A DNA stretch of 64,000 nucleotides, taken from NCBI RefSeq assembly GCF_041261205.1, contig NZ_JBGCCH010000004.1:434001-498000 (forward strand), in the 5' to 3' direction. This stretch comes from Catenulispora sp. MAP5-51. GTDB taxonomy: Bacteria > Actinomycetota > Actinomycetes > Streptomycetales > Catenulisporaceae. The notes beneath the pieces were generated by a model. The model searched no databases and was not told where the DNA came from. It saw only the letters and a program-made list of their open reading frames with translations. Made by a program: the position numbers and the translations under genes. Every line of letters starts with the position of its first letter. The stretch's first letter is position 1. Below, one piece after another: positions 1-8,241 of the stretch.

Positions 1-54
1 AGCGGGCGGCAGGCCGCGGGTGAACACAGGATCGATGATCAACGGAGCCGGACT

Positions 55-1170
55 GTGCGGACGTTCTGGGGCGTGTTCGGGAGCCTGATCGTGCTGGGCA
101 CCCTGATGTCGGAGGTGCGGACCCTCGTGGTGCCGCGGGTCTTCCGTCCTGGGCTGTCGAACCTCCTGGGGCGCACCGTCTACCGCACATTCCAGCTGAT
201 GGCCAACCGCTTCGACCGGTACGAGACCAAGGACCGCATCCTGGCCTACGCCGGACCGCTGTCCGTGGTCACCAAGCTGGTCGGCTGGCTCGGCGCCTTC
301 CTCATCGGCTACTCCATGCTCAACTTCTCGCTCGGCGCCCTGGGCTGGCGGGCCTCGGTCCGCGAGGCCGGGTCCTCGCTGCTCACCCTGGGTTTCGCCT
401 CCGCCGACAAGACCCGGCTGAACGCGATCGACTTCTGCGCCGCAGTCACGGGACCGGTCTCCATCGGCCTGCTGGTCGGCTACCTGCCGGCGCTCTACTC
501 CGCCTACGCCAGGCGCGAGACCGAGGTGACGATGCTGGAGGCGCGCGCCGGCGGTCCGGCCTGGGGCCCGGAGATCCTGGCGCGCTATGCGATGGTCAAC
601 CTGAACGACCAACTCCCGGACCTCTATAGAGGATGGGAGCGCTGGACGGCCGACGTGTCCGAGAGCCACACCAGCTATCCGGTTCTCATCTATTTCCGGT
701 CCCCCCGCGCGCAGCGCAACTGGCTGATCGCCCTTTTGGCCGTCATGGACGCCGCCGCCCTGCACGTGTCGTTCAACCCGTCACAGAACGTCGGCGAGAT
801 CCGCATGGCCTTGCGCAGCGGCTATGTGACCCTTCGCGAGATCGCTCGCACCGAGCGCGTGGCCTATAACCCGGACCCCTCTCCGGACGACCCGATCCTG
901 CTCACCAAGGAGGAGTTCCTCTATGGCGTGCAGCGAATGCGCGCCCAGGGCTATGAGTTTGAACGGACGCCCGATGAGGCGTGGCCGCATTTCCAGGGGT
1001 GGCGTGTGAACTACGAGGCGGTGGCGTACGCCCTGGCCTACCGCATCGACGCGGTCCCGGCCCGCTGGTCGGGCCCGCGGCGCACCTCGGAGGCACAGAT
1101 CGACGTCATCACCCCGGTGAACCGGCAGCCCGCGAAGTCCAAGCCGGTGGCGGACGACGTGCGGGGCTGA
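55..1170 (+). CDS. Ion-channel-like membrane protein, function unknown
   Basis: A 371-residue protein with a GTG start and a GGAG ribosome binding site 7 bases upstream. The frame is open to the window edge, so an upstream start cannot be excluded. Hydrophobic segments lie at about residues 4-24, 68-92 and 128-150. Between the second and third is a re-entrant-looking stretch with SSLLTLGF, placed where a potassium-channel selectivity filter would sit, but without a TVGYG signature. The remaining 220 residues are soluble and probably cytoplasmic, ending in a Pro/Lys-rich tail. I infer a two-TM pore-like module with a cytoplasmic domain, which I recall in unnamed actinobacterial proteins. Transport has not been shown and the substrate is unknown. 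The next gene follows after about 85 bases. Confidence 0.6.
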   Translation: MRTFWGVFGSLIVLGTLMSEVRTLVVPRVFRPGLSNLLGRTVYRTFQLMANRFDRYETKDRILAYAGPLSVVTKLVGWLGAFLIGYSMLNFSLGALGWRASVREAGSSLLTLGFASADKTRLNAIDFCAAVTGPVSIGLLVGYLPALYSAYARRETEVTMLEARAGGPAWGPEILARYAMVNLNDQLPDLYRGWERWTADVSESHTSYPVLIYFRSPRAQRNWLIALLAVMDAAALHVSFNPSQNVGEIRMALRSGYVTLREIARTERVAYNPDPSPDDPILLTKEEFLYGVQRMRAQGYEFERTPDEAWPHFQGWRVNYEAVAYALAYRIDAVPARWSGPRRTSEAQIDVITPVNRQPAKSKPVADDVRG

Positions 1171-1256
1171 TTTTCCGCCCCGTGGATCACCATTCCCCAG
1201 TTCATGATCACGCAGTAGGTTCCGTACGCGGCTCACGTCGACTACGGAGGGGAACC

Positions 1257-1850
1257 ATGTCTTCAGACCAGTACGGACCCGGCTATGGCCAGGGCGGGCA
1301 GGGGTACGGGCAGGGCGGGCAAGGCGGTCAGGGGTACGGCGGGCAGGGGTACGGACAAGGCGGACCCGGCTATGGGCAGCAGCCTCCCGGCTACGGCCCG
1401 CCGGCGGGCGGTCAGGGCAGTCAGGGTGGTCAGGGCGGACCCGGCTATGGGCCTCCGGCCGGCGGTCCGGGCGGACCCGTTTACGGCCCGGGTCCCGGCG
1501 GTCCCGGCGGACCCGGCTACGGCCCCGGGCCGAGCCCGTACGGCGGCCGGCCGCCGCAGGGCGCCGGCTACCCGGTGAAGGTGCAGTTCCAGTACCCGGA
1601 GAAACTGAGCCGGGGCCTCATCTTCGTCAAGATCTTCATGCTCATCCCGCACTTCATCGTGCTGTACGCCCTGGGCCTGTGCGCCGGCATCGCGAGCTTC
1701 ATCGCCTGGTGGGCGATCCTGTTCACCGGCCGCTACCCGCGGGGGCTGTGGAACTTCGTCACCGGCGTCCTCCGCTGGCAGACCCGGGTGTCGAGCTACA
1801 TGTACCTGACGCACGACGCCTACCCGCCGTTCTCGCTCGAGGACCAGTAG
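1257..1850 (+). CDS. DUF4389 membrane protein with Gly/Tyr/Gln-rich N-terminus
   Basis: 197 residues. ATG at 1257 is chosen because a strong GGAGGGG ribosome binding site lies just upstream; the open frame runs further upstream but has no comparable start. Residues 1-105 are low complexity, made of repeats such as GYGQGGQ and GGPGYGP, and are probably disordered and cytoplasmic. Residues 110-197 match the DUF4389 pattern: a YPVKVQFQYPEKLSRG lead-in, two hydrophobic helices, then the conserved WWAILFTGRYPRGLWNF stretch and a final YPPFSLED-like end. DUF4389 proteins are small membrane proteins of unknown function, often with such a flexible head in actinomycetes. The last 31 bases overlap the 3' end of the convergent phosphotransferase gene. 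Confidence 0.85.
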   Translation: MSSDQYGPGYGQGGQGYGQGGQGGQGYGGQGYGQGGPGYGQQPPGYGPPAGGQGSQGGQGGPGYGPPAGGPGGPVYGPGPGGPGGPGYGPGPSPYGGRPPQGAGYPVKVQFQYPEKLSRGLIFVKIFMLIPHFIVLYALGLCAGIASFIAWWAILFTGRYPRGLWNFVTGVLRWQTRVSSYMYLTHDAYPPFSLEDQ

Positions 1851-2986
1851 GTCCCGTCGAGCATGTGCTCGAGCGTCGCGGCGTGGTTCACCAGTCCGTC
1901 CGGTTCGGCCGGGGCCTCCTGCTCTCCGAACCGGACGCGGCGCTGGTTCACCCGGGCCATCACGATCCCGTGCCGCAGCGCGGCGTACACCTCGTAGAAC
2001 TCCCGATCGCGGACGCGGTAGCCGGTGAGCGCGGTGTACTCCTCGGCCACGTCGCCGAAGGACAGGAAGTCCGGCAGCCCGGGCAGGCCGAAGAACTCCG
2101 CGAGGTCCTGGAAGAACCGGTGGAGGAAGACGAGCCAGCCGAGGTCCACCTCGCGGGGCGCGATCCCGGCCATCTCCCAGTCCAGGACCGCCGCCGGGGC
2201 GAAGTCCCGGTACATGATGTTGCCGATGCGGGCGTCGCCCCAACTCAGGACCGGGGTGTCGACGGCGGCCGGCCAGTGCGCGTCGAGCCAGGCGAACGCC
2301 TTCTCCAGGATCGGGATCGGCTGCGCGCCGTGGGCCCAGGCGTTGTACGCGCGCCAGCCCTCGACGTGGGCGCGGAGCGCGGTGTCGCCGTCCGCTCCGA
2401 GATCACCCAGAAAGGTGACCTCCGCGGCTGTCACGGGGATGGCGTGGATGCGCGCCAGGGCGGCGACGGTCGTGTTCCGCAGGACCCGCCGCTGGTCGTC
2501 GGTGGCCTCGAAGAGCCAGTTGTCGCCGAAGGTGTAGGGCAGGATGTCCGGCGGCACCAGGCCCTCGACGCGCTCCATCACGAAGAACTCCGCGCCGAGG
2601 ACTTCCGGGTCGGATTCGTACCAAAGAGTCCGGGGCACCGGAACCGCCGTGCGTTCGCCGACCAACGCCATGACAGTGAACTGATCCCGCATCCGGTATT
2701 CGGGGAAGATGGGCATGGCGTCGGAAGCGGGCGCCAGGCGCGCGACGCATTGGGAGAACTGCGCCCGGCCGTCGGGGGAGGTCCAGTGGGCGTCGAACAA
2801 CAACGTCTCGGAGGACATCCCGTTGGTCTGAGGTGTTCGGACATCCGATATCCCGACAGCCGAACCGCCGGTCCGGCGGGACAGCCAGGGTTCGAGGGCG
2901 GCCCGCAGTGCCTCGGGGTCGCGGGTGCTGGTCTGGGGCCGGGTGGCATCCGGTCCGGCTTCGGCGTTCCTGCTCGGTTCGCTCAC
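1820..2986 (-). CDS. Aminoglycoside phosphotransferase-family (APH) kinase
   Basis: 388 residues from GTG 2986; the same frame also has a TTG at 3004. The protein has the kinase-like APH fold: an N-lobe ATP-binding region (residues about 30-150), a hinge near FVMERVEG, a catalytic loop SWGDARIGNIMYRD (GD...N) and a metal-binding VLDWEMA. Catalytic Asp, Asn and the DW motif are therefore intact. Related actinobacterial proteins include the ACAD10/11-like phosphotransferases linked to acyl-CoA metabolism, as well as antibiotic kinases, so the substrate is unknown and resistance should not be assumed. GTG 2986 is preferred because TATAGT ends 7 bases before it, which would make a leaderless mRNA; neither start has a ribosome binding site. 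It overlaps the DUF4389 gene tail to tail. Confidence 0.8.
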   Translation of the reverse strand: MSEPSRNAEAGPDATRPQTSTRDPEALRAALEPWLSRRTGGSAVGISDVRTPQTNGMSSETLLFDAHWTSPDGRAQFSQCVARLAPASDAMPIFPEYRMRDQFTVMALVGERTAVPVPRTLWYESDPEVLGAEFFVMERVEGLVPPDILPYTFGDNWLFEATDDQRRVLRNTTVAALARIHAIPVTAAEVTFLGDLGADGDTALRAHVEGWRAYNAWAHGAQPIPILEKAFAWLDAHWPAAVDTPVLSWGDARIGNIMYRDFAPAAVLDWEMAGIAPREVDLGWLVFLHRFFQDLAEFFGLPGLPDFLSFGDVAEEYTALTGYRVRDREFYEVYAALRHGIVMARVNQRRVRFGEQEAPAEPDGLVNHAATLEHMLDGTYWSSSENGG

Positions 2987-2993
2987 GGCGCGG

Positions 2994-2999
2994 ACTATA
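2994..2999 (-). promoter_or_regulatory. -10 element of a probable leaderless promoter (phosphotransferase)
   Basis: On the minus strand TATAGT is followed by seven bases and then GTG at 2986. This is the spacing expected when transcription starts on the start codon. No good -35 hexamer is seen 16-18 bases upstream. Confidence 0.4.
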
Positions 3000-3101
3000 A
3001 GCAAGGTAGCGTCAATGCGACATATACCTGTCGGGGATGGCAGTCTGTGACGGCCGAGAGCATTGCGATTGCCACTTCAGAACGACGCAGGGGGACGGAC
3101 T

Positions 3102-6100
3102 GTGAATCCGGACATCGACCACATCAGAAGACTCATCAGTGACCGTCTCACCACCGAGGACAACGGTGAGGTCGGCCTGGACCTGTCCAATCTGGGTCTG
3201 GCCGGGCTCCCCGCCGACTTCGGCCGTCTGCCGGAGCTGCGGCCCGTCACCTTCCTGAACCTTTCGGGCAACCGGCTGCTGGACCTGCCCGAGACGCTCG
3301 GCGAGCTGACGGGCCTGCGCCGGCTGTGGCTGGACGCCAACGGCTGCGAGGAACTGCCGCCTCAGGTGACGCTGCTGACCGGACTGATCGAGCTGAGCCT
3401 GACCGGCAACGGCCTGGCCACGCTGCCCGAGGAGTTCGCCCGGCTGGAGCGGCTGAGCAGCCTGTGGCTCGATGAGAACGCGTTCACCGAACTGCCCGAC
3501 GCAGTCGGGCGCCTGGGCGAGCTCACCCAGCTGTATCTGCAGAAGAACCAGCTGCCCGAACTGCCGAACTCGCTGGGCTCGCCGAACCTGCGCACCCTGG
3601 TCGTGGACGGCAACCGGCTCGCCGAGCTCCCGGACTGGATCGGCGACACGCAGACCCTGGTGTCGCTGTCGGCCGACGACAACGTCCTGACCGAGCTGCC
3701 GCCGAGCATCGGGGCCCTGATCCGGCTGCAGGAGCTGAGCCTGACCGGCAACCGGCTGCGCAAGCTGCCGACCTCGATCGGCGACATGGCCTCGCTGACC
3801 AAGCTGTACCTGCAGAAGAACCAGTTGCAGACCCTCCCGGCGTCCATCGGCAATCTCAGCGAACTGCAGACCCTCGCGCTCAGCGGCAACCACCTGGAGG
3901 AGCTCCCGGCCTCGGTCGCCGACCTGAGCCGGCTGACCGAGCTGAACCTGGCCGACAACTGGCTGACCCACGTCCCGGAGGCGATCGGCCGCCTGGCCTC
4001 GCTGGACAAGCTGAGCCTGACGTACAACCGGCTCACCGAGCTGCCCCCGTCCCTGGGCGCGCTCCGGGTCCTGACGTCCCTGGACGTCTCCCGCAACAGC
4101 CTGCGCGACCTGCCGGACAGCTTCGACGGCCTGGCCAACCTGGACACCCTGAACCTGGCCCAGAACCCGCTGACCTCCCTGCCGGCCTCGGTCGGCGCGC
4201 TCAAGCGGCTGACCTGGCTGTCGCTGGCGTACTGCGACCTGGAAGCCCTCCCGGCGGGCCTGGGCGGCCTGCACCGCCTGGAGACCCTGGACCTGGTCGG
4301 CAACAACCTGCGCGAGCTCCCGTTCCAACTGTCCGGCCTCGGCGCGCTCACCACCTTGAACCTGGCCTCGAACCAGCTGTCCTGGGTCCCGCGCACCCTG
4401 GGCCTGCTCCGCAACCTGGTGACCCTGGACCTGGCGGACAACGAGCTGTCCTCCCTCCCGCGGGCCCTGGGCGGCCTGGAGTCACTGCGCAAACTGGACG
4501 TCGCCGAGAACCAGCTGTCCTGGGTCCCGCGCTCGGTCTGCGACCTGCCGAAGCTGGAGGCCCTGGTCCTGCGCGGCAACCGCCTGGCGGACCTGCCGAC
4601 GAGCAACTGGCAGAAGCTGACCCTGAAGGAACTCGACCTCAGCGACAACCCGCTGCTGTCCGCCGTCCCGGAGAACTGGGACGTGGGCACCATGGCCCTG
4701 ACCGCCGACAAGGCCCTGTACGGCGCCCTCGGCGACCGCGTCCCGGCCGACAAGCGCGACGCCGTAGCGCAGGCCGGCGTGGAGGAGGCCGAGCGAGCCC
4801 GCCGCCACGAGGCGGACGCCATCGCCGGCATCGTCGGCGGCGTGGTGCACGCCGAGGCGGCGCTGATGGCGCACGCGGCGGAGGCCGCCGTGGAGGCCGC
4901 GGTCGAGGAGGCGTTCGCCGAGGCGGCCGCCGCGGCGCAGGGCGATGGGGAGAACGGCGAGAACGGGGACAACGGCGAGGCGGCGCACGGGGGGAACGAG
5001 GACGGCGCGGCGATCGAGGCCGCTGGCGCAGCGGAGCTGGAGCCGGAGCAGGAGATTGCGTCCGAGCAGGAGCCGGGGCTTGAGGCCGAACTGGAACCGG
5101 GGCTCGAGGCTGAGCCGGAACCCGGGCCGGGGCTCGGGGTTGAGCCGGAACCCGGGCCGGGGCTTGAGGCCGAGCTGGAATCCGGGCCGGAGCTCGAGTC
5201 GGAGCTGCAACCGGGGCTCGAGTCCGAGCTGGAATCCGGGCCAGGGCTTGAGGCCGAGCTGGCCGAGCTGGAATCCGGGCCGCACCCGCATCCGCAGCCG
5301 GAGCCCGAGCTGGAGCTCGAGGCCGAGCCGGATTTGGAGGTGGTGGCCGAGGTTGAACCGAGCCCCGAGCCCCAGCCTCAGCTAGCACCCGAACCTGAAC
5401 CGATCGAAGCCGAAGAGGTCTCCGCAGACCTCGCGGCACTCGCCTCGGCCACCGCCCTCGGCGACCCGGCGACGGCCCAAGCGCTCGCGCAGACGATCGT
5501 CTCGGAGGAGATCGACTCCGAGCTGGCCGAAGTTCTGAACGCCGGCGGGGTCCTGGACGCGGCGGTGGCTTCGGCCGAGGCGCAGGTTCTCGCCGCGCTG
5601 CATGCCGCGGACGAGAACGCGCTCCGGGCGCTGGCGCGGGCCGTCCTGGAAGAGGCGGCCGACGCGGTGCGCCGGGAGCTGGCGGCGGAAGTGATCGTCG
5701 GCGCCGGCGGGCTGGTGACGCAGACCGGCTCCCCGCGCCTGGCCGCGGAGATCGCGGAAGCGGCCGCGGAATTCGAGGACGACAAAGCGGTGCGGCTCGC
5801 CGCGCAGGCCGTGGCCGCCGCCGAAGCGGGTGACGACGACGCGGCACTGAGCGCGGCCCATGAAGCGGCCGCCGCCGAGGAGGCCGCGCTGCTTGCCGAG
5901 ATGGTGGCCCAGGCCAACCGGGCCGATGAGGCGGAGGCGGCTGCGGCGGCCGAGCAGATCGCGGCTGAGCAGGCGGCGGCTGCGGCGGCCGAGCAGGCTG
6001 CGTTTGAGCAGATTGCGGCTGAACAGGCTGCGGCTGAGCGGATCGCGGCCGAGCAGGTGGCTGCTGCGGCTGAGCAGGCGGCGGCGGAACAGGCTGCGGC

Positions 6101-6953
6101 CGAGCGGATCGCGGCCGAGCAGGCGGCTGCTGCGGCTGAACAGGCCGCGGCGGAACAGATCGCGGCTGAGCAGGCGGCGGCCGGTATCCATCTGTCGACT
6201 CATGGCACCAACGGTGCCGTGATCGAGCAGGGCCCGCACATCGCGCCGGCCGGAACCGGCTCGCACGCGGCGGTCCACGGTGCCAACGGCAATGGCGCGG
6301 TGTTCGGCGATCACTTCGACTCTCGCGCCCCGCAAGCCGATGCGCGGGCCGAAGCGCCGACCGGCTACATCGCTCCCGCCGAGCAGCAGGACCTTCGCGC
6401 CCTGTACGCCGAAGCGGTAGCGGCCGATGAGCCAACCGTCGTTCACGAGCTTGTGCCCGATGCCGACGCCGCCGAACTCGCCGACCTCGACGCCGGCGCC
6501 CAATTCGTCGAGACCCTCTCCGCCGACGAGCGCCAGGCCCGCATCGACCAGCGTGCGGCCGCGGTGTTCGGCGAGCCGCAGCAGCCGTCGATCGCCGGGT
6601 TCCCGGCGCAGCGCGGGGCCGGCACCGTCGCGGAATTCGCGGCCGCCGCGGCCGACGAGGTCATGGTGGTCGAGGAGCCGGTCGCCGTCGTGGAGGAGCC
6701 GGTGGTGGTGTTCCAGCCGGTGCCGGACCAGCCGACCGTGGTCTACGACGGGCCCGCGTTGGTGGTGGACGAGGAAGTGGTCGAGGTCGTGGAGGGCCCC
6801 GATTCCTTCGCCGCGCGCCCGATCCGGCCCGGGGCCTTCGAGGAGCGCGGGTGGCAGTCCGGCGAGTCCGATGCCGACCGCACCCACATCGGCGCGCCCC
6901 CCGGCTACGGCCCGCCGCCGGCGCCCTCGCAGCCCTGGCGCAGCGGCAGCTGA
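3102..6953 (+). CDS. Large leucine-rich-repeat protein with acidic linker and coiled-coil tail
   Basis: 1283 residues. GTG 3102 has an AGGGGG ribosome binding site. Residues about 15-515 hold roughly 21 leucine-rich repeats of the 23-residue SHOC2/ROCO-like type (pattern LxxLxLxxNxLxxLPxxIGxL). No GTPase, kinase, ligase or TIR domain follows. Residues about 530-620 are Ala-rich helix; about 640-765 is a Glu/Pro linker built of ELEPGLEAE-like units; about 770-945 is again Ala/Glu helix; about 945-1030 is a repeated AAEQ/IAAEQAAA heptad-like coiled coil; the rest is acidic and ends Pro-rich (PPGYGPPPAP). There is no signal peptide or transmembrane segment, so the protein is probably cytoplasmic. 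LRRs bind proteins, so a scaffold role is inferred; the partner is unknown. It is divergent from the phosphotransferase and ends in a strong hairpin. Confidence 0.85.
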   Translation: MNPDIDHIRRLISDRLTTEDNGEVGLDLSNLGLAGLPADFGRLPELRPVTFLNLSGNRLLDLPETLGELTGLRRLWLDANGCEELPPQVTLLTGLIELSLTGNGLATLPEEFARLERLSSLWLDENAFTELPDAVGRLGELTQLYLQKNQLPELPNSLGSPNLRTLVVDGNRLAELPDWIGDTQTLVSLSADDNVLTELPPSIGALIRLQELSLTGNRLRKLPTSIGDMASLTKLYLQKNQLQTLPASIGNLSELQTLALSGNHLEELPASVADLSRLTELNLADNWLTHVPEAIGRLASLDKLSLTYNRLTELPPSLGALRVLTSLDVSRNSLRDLPDSFDGLANLDTLNLAQNPLTSLPASVGALKRLTWLSLAYCDLEALPAGLGGLHRLETLDLVGNNLRELPFQLSGLGALTTLNLASNQLSWVPRTLGLLRNLVTLDLADNELSSLPRALGGLESLRKLDVAENQLSWVPRSVCDLPKLEALVLRGNRLADLPTSNWQKLTLKELDLSDNPLLSAVPENWDVGTMALTADKALYGALGDRVPADKRDAVAQAGVEEAERARRHEADAIAGIVGGVVHAEAALMAHAAEAAVEAAVEEAFAEAAAAAQGDGENGENGDNGEAAHGGNEDGAAIEAAGAAELEPEQEIASEQEPGLEAELEPGLEAEPEPGPGLGVEPEPGPGLEAELESGPELESELQPGLESELESGPGLEAELAELESGPHPHPQPEPELELEAEPDLEVVAEVEPSPEPQPQLAPEPEPIEAEEVSADLAALASATALGDPATAQALAQTIVSEEIDSELAEVLNAGGVLDAAVASAEAQVLAALHAADENALRALARAVLEEAADAVRRELAAEVIVGAGGLVTQTGSPRLAAEIAEAAAEFEDDKAVRLAAQAVAAAEAGDDDAALSAAHEAAAAEEAALLAEMVAQANRADEAEAAAAAEQIAAEQAAAAAAEQAAFEQIAAEQAAAERIAAEQVAAAAEQAAAEQAAAERIAAEQAAAAAEQAAAEQIAAEQAAAGIHLSTHGTNGAVIEQGPHIAPAGTGSHAAVHGANGNGAVFGDHFDSRAPQADARAEAPTGYIAPAEQQDLRALYAEAVAADEPTVVHELVPDADAAELADLDAGAQFVETLSADERQARIDQRAAAVFGEPQQPSIAGFPAQRGAGTVAEFAAAAADEVMVVEEPVAVVEEPVVVFQPVPDQPTVVYDGPALVVDEEVVEVVEGPDSFAARPIRPGAFEERGWQSGESDADRTHIGAPPGYGPPPAPSQPWRSGS
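5028..5395 (+). repeat. In-frame degenerate repeat coding the Glu/Pro/Leu linker of the LRR protein
   Basis: Imperfect tandem units coding GLEAELEPG, GLEAEPEPGPG, ELESGPELESELQPG and similar follow one another without breaking frame. The encoded segment is strongly acidic and proline-containing, so an extended flexible spacer is likely. The repetitive DNA makes copy number liable to change by slippage. Confidence 0.7.
5940..6185 (+). repeat. In-frame repeat coding the AAEQ coiled coil of the LRR protein
   Basis: Repeated 12-24-base units such as GCGGCCGAGCAG and GCTGCGGCTGAGCAGG encode AAEQ, AAERIAAEQ and AAAAEQ strings. The periodic Ala/Glu/Gln pattern with occasional Ile is typical of a long alpha-helix or coiled coil. 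All units preserve the reading frame. Confidence 0.7.
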
Positions 6954-6996
6954 CAGAAGCAGTCAGAAAGCCGACAGCAGGCTGACAAAGCCGTAC

Positions 6997-7029
6997 GCGC
7001 CCCGGTCCGGGCTTCTCGGGCCGGGGCGC
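6997..7029. terminator. Hairpin between convergent genes (LRR gene and lipoprotein gene)
   Basis: GCGCCCCGGTCCG pairs with CGGGCCGGGGCGC over 13 bp with one G-U pair and a 7-base loop. There is no U-tract, as is common for actinobacterial terminators. It lies 44 bases after the LRR stop and 71 bases after the stop of the convergent gene, so it could serve both. Confidence 0.6.
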
Positions 7030-7099
7030 GGTCCGTTGGTCCCGGAAACCGCCCGAGAGGCGCTCAGAGCCCGGCAGCCGGGTTCCAGCGGCCGCGCGC

Positions 7100-7783
7100 C
7101 TACTCCACGACGACCGTCACCTCGAACTCCATCAACGCCATCGGCGTCACGCATTTCTGCGCGGTCCCGCACGTCTCCCGCGATGCCGTGATCTCCGCCG
7201 TCCCACGCGCCCGCGCCATGAAAGTCCGCGGCGGCGCCGTGCACGTGCTCCCCGGCGGCCGGCACACGATGATCATCGGCGAGACGCCGGGGGCCAGGAC
7301 CGCGGGGTTGGTCGAAGCCGGTGCGGAGGGCCACGGGAACTGCTCGGCGACGATTTCCGTGCCGATCGCTACGTGGAGAGTTGTTCCACTCTGTGCTGGT
7401 GTGATCGTTATTGTCCCGTGTGCGGTACTGGGTGCCGAAGCAGGCGGGCTCGTATGGGGCGACGACGGCGCCGACGGCGAAGCCGGCCGCGACGGCGCCG
7501 ACGAGCTCGACGGCGCCGATGAAGACGGGCTCCCGGAAGCCGAACCGCCCTGCGCGCCCGAATCCGAAGGGGTGCTCGGCGGCGACTGCGACGCGGACCC
7601 GGAGGCGCTCCCCGGACCCGTGCCAGACCCCTGAGACGAACTCGCCGAGACCGTCCCCGTGCCCGACCCCGCCGAGGTCCGGGCGTTCACCTGATTGGCT
7701 GTCCCGGAGCAGGAAACCGTTGTGAAACCAAGGAGAACGGCGCATGCCGCGACAGAGCTAACAGAAAGCCGGCGCCGGTGCAT
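7100..7783 (-). CDS. Putative secreted lipoprotein with Ser/Pro-rich linker
   Basis: 227 residues. ATG 7783 is supported by AGGAGGA seven bases upstream; the open frame extends further but without such a site. The N-terminus is Arg-rich, then hydrophobic, then TTVSC, a plausible but not perfect lipobox because position -3 is Thr. Residues about 30-125 are a Ser/Gly/Ala/Pro-rich linker typical of proteins crossing the cell wall. The last 100 residues look like a beta-sandwich, with FMARARGTAEITASRETC and an alternating FEVTVVV end, loosely resembling Ig-like or chagasin-type folds, but no family is claimed. Two cysteine pairs in this domain could form disulfides. It is divergent from nuoA, with a 458-base region between. 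Confidence 0.65.
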   Translation of the reverse strand: MHRRRLSVSSVAACAVLLGFTTVSCSGTANQVNARTSAGSGTGTVSASSSQGSGTGPGSASGSASQSPPSTPSDSGAQGGSASGSPSSSAPSSSSAPSRPASPSAPSSPHTSPPASAPSTAHGTITITPAQSGTTLHVAIGTEIVAEQFPWPSAPASTNPAVLAPGVSPMIIVCRPPGSTCTAPPRTFMARARGTAEITASRETCGTAQKCVTPMALMEFEVTVVVE

Positions 7784-7991
7784 CACAGTCCTCCTCGTCG
7801 AAGAGCGTCCCGGAACCCCACGCCTGCAACCTACTCCCGTGCGCAACGGTGCCGAGGGCTTTGCTGCTTGCAGAGCTCAGGCGGGTGCGCAAGTCGGTCT
7901 TAGCCCACGGGAGGTGGTACCGCCTATATCACAACACCTCCGCTTTTATCCGGTTGGATGATCTTCGTGGGCTGATGATCGTTGATCTTCC

Positions 7992-8007
7992 GGTGATCTC
8001 GATCACA
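7992..8007. promoter_or_regulatory. CRP/FNR-type palindrome upstream of nuoA
   Basis: GGTGA-TCTCGA-TCACA matches the CRP family pattern TGTGA-N6-TCACA at 9 of 10 arm positions. It lies about 235 bases before nuoA and about 210 bases before the divergent lipoprotein gene, so either could be the target. This is a sequence match only. Confidence 0.45.
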
Positions 8008-8160
8008 CTTGCCCGCACCCCTGTGGCGCAGCCCACACGGCGCAGGCGTAGGATCAGCCCGAAAGAAGGCACCGACCGTTTCGTGGCGCTCACGGTCGTG
8101 CTTGTGAAACCGCCTCTCCACACACTGGGTTCACGGCACGGCACTGAACGTCGCGGGAGC

Positions 8161-8178
8161 TTGTGAAATCAGCCACAA
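8161..8178. promoter_or_regulatory. Rex-type operator upstream of nuoA
   Basis: TTGTGAA-ATCA-GCCACAA matches the Rex operator pattern TTGTGAA-N4-TTCACAA with the exact spacing: 7 of 7 bases in the left arm and 5 of 7 in the right. Rex is the NADH/NAD+-sensing repressor of actinobacterial respiratory genes, and nuoA-N is, as I recall, a reported Rex target in Streptomyces. The site lies 64 bases before the nuoA ATG, where a promoter would be expected. The palindrome and spacing are seen; binding is inferred. Confidence 0.6.
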
Positions 8179-8241
8179 GTAGCGTGAGCAGGGCCCACTC
8201 GTCCAGAAATTGACACAAACCTGCCTGACAGGACGTCACCC

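Noticed and set aside
1820-2986. Calling the APH-family kinase an antibiotic-resistance gene
   Set aside because: The motifs show only the kinase fold; family members phosphorylate many substrates and the context gives no resistance link.
5382-6887. 501-codon minus-strand open frame opposite the LRR gene
   Set aside because: It is a shadow of the repetitive Ala/Glu coding strand: no domain, no ribosome binding site, and Arg/Gly-rich composition typical of antisense reading in GC-rich DNA.
8101-8118. TTGTGAA at 8101 as a further Rex site
   Set aside because: The right arm at the required spacing reads CCTCTCC, so it is a half-site only.
7849-8166. 105-codon plus-strand open frame before nuoA
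   Set aside because: It spans the CRP-like site and ends at the Rex-like site, has no ribosome binding site and no recognisable features.
8210-8215. TTGACA as a -35 hexamer for nuoA
   Set aside because: A 17-base spacer would put the -10 at 8233-8238, where there is no TATAAT-like sequence, and the start would fall on the ATG with a good ribosome binding site wasted.
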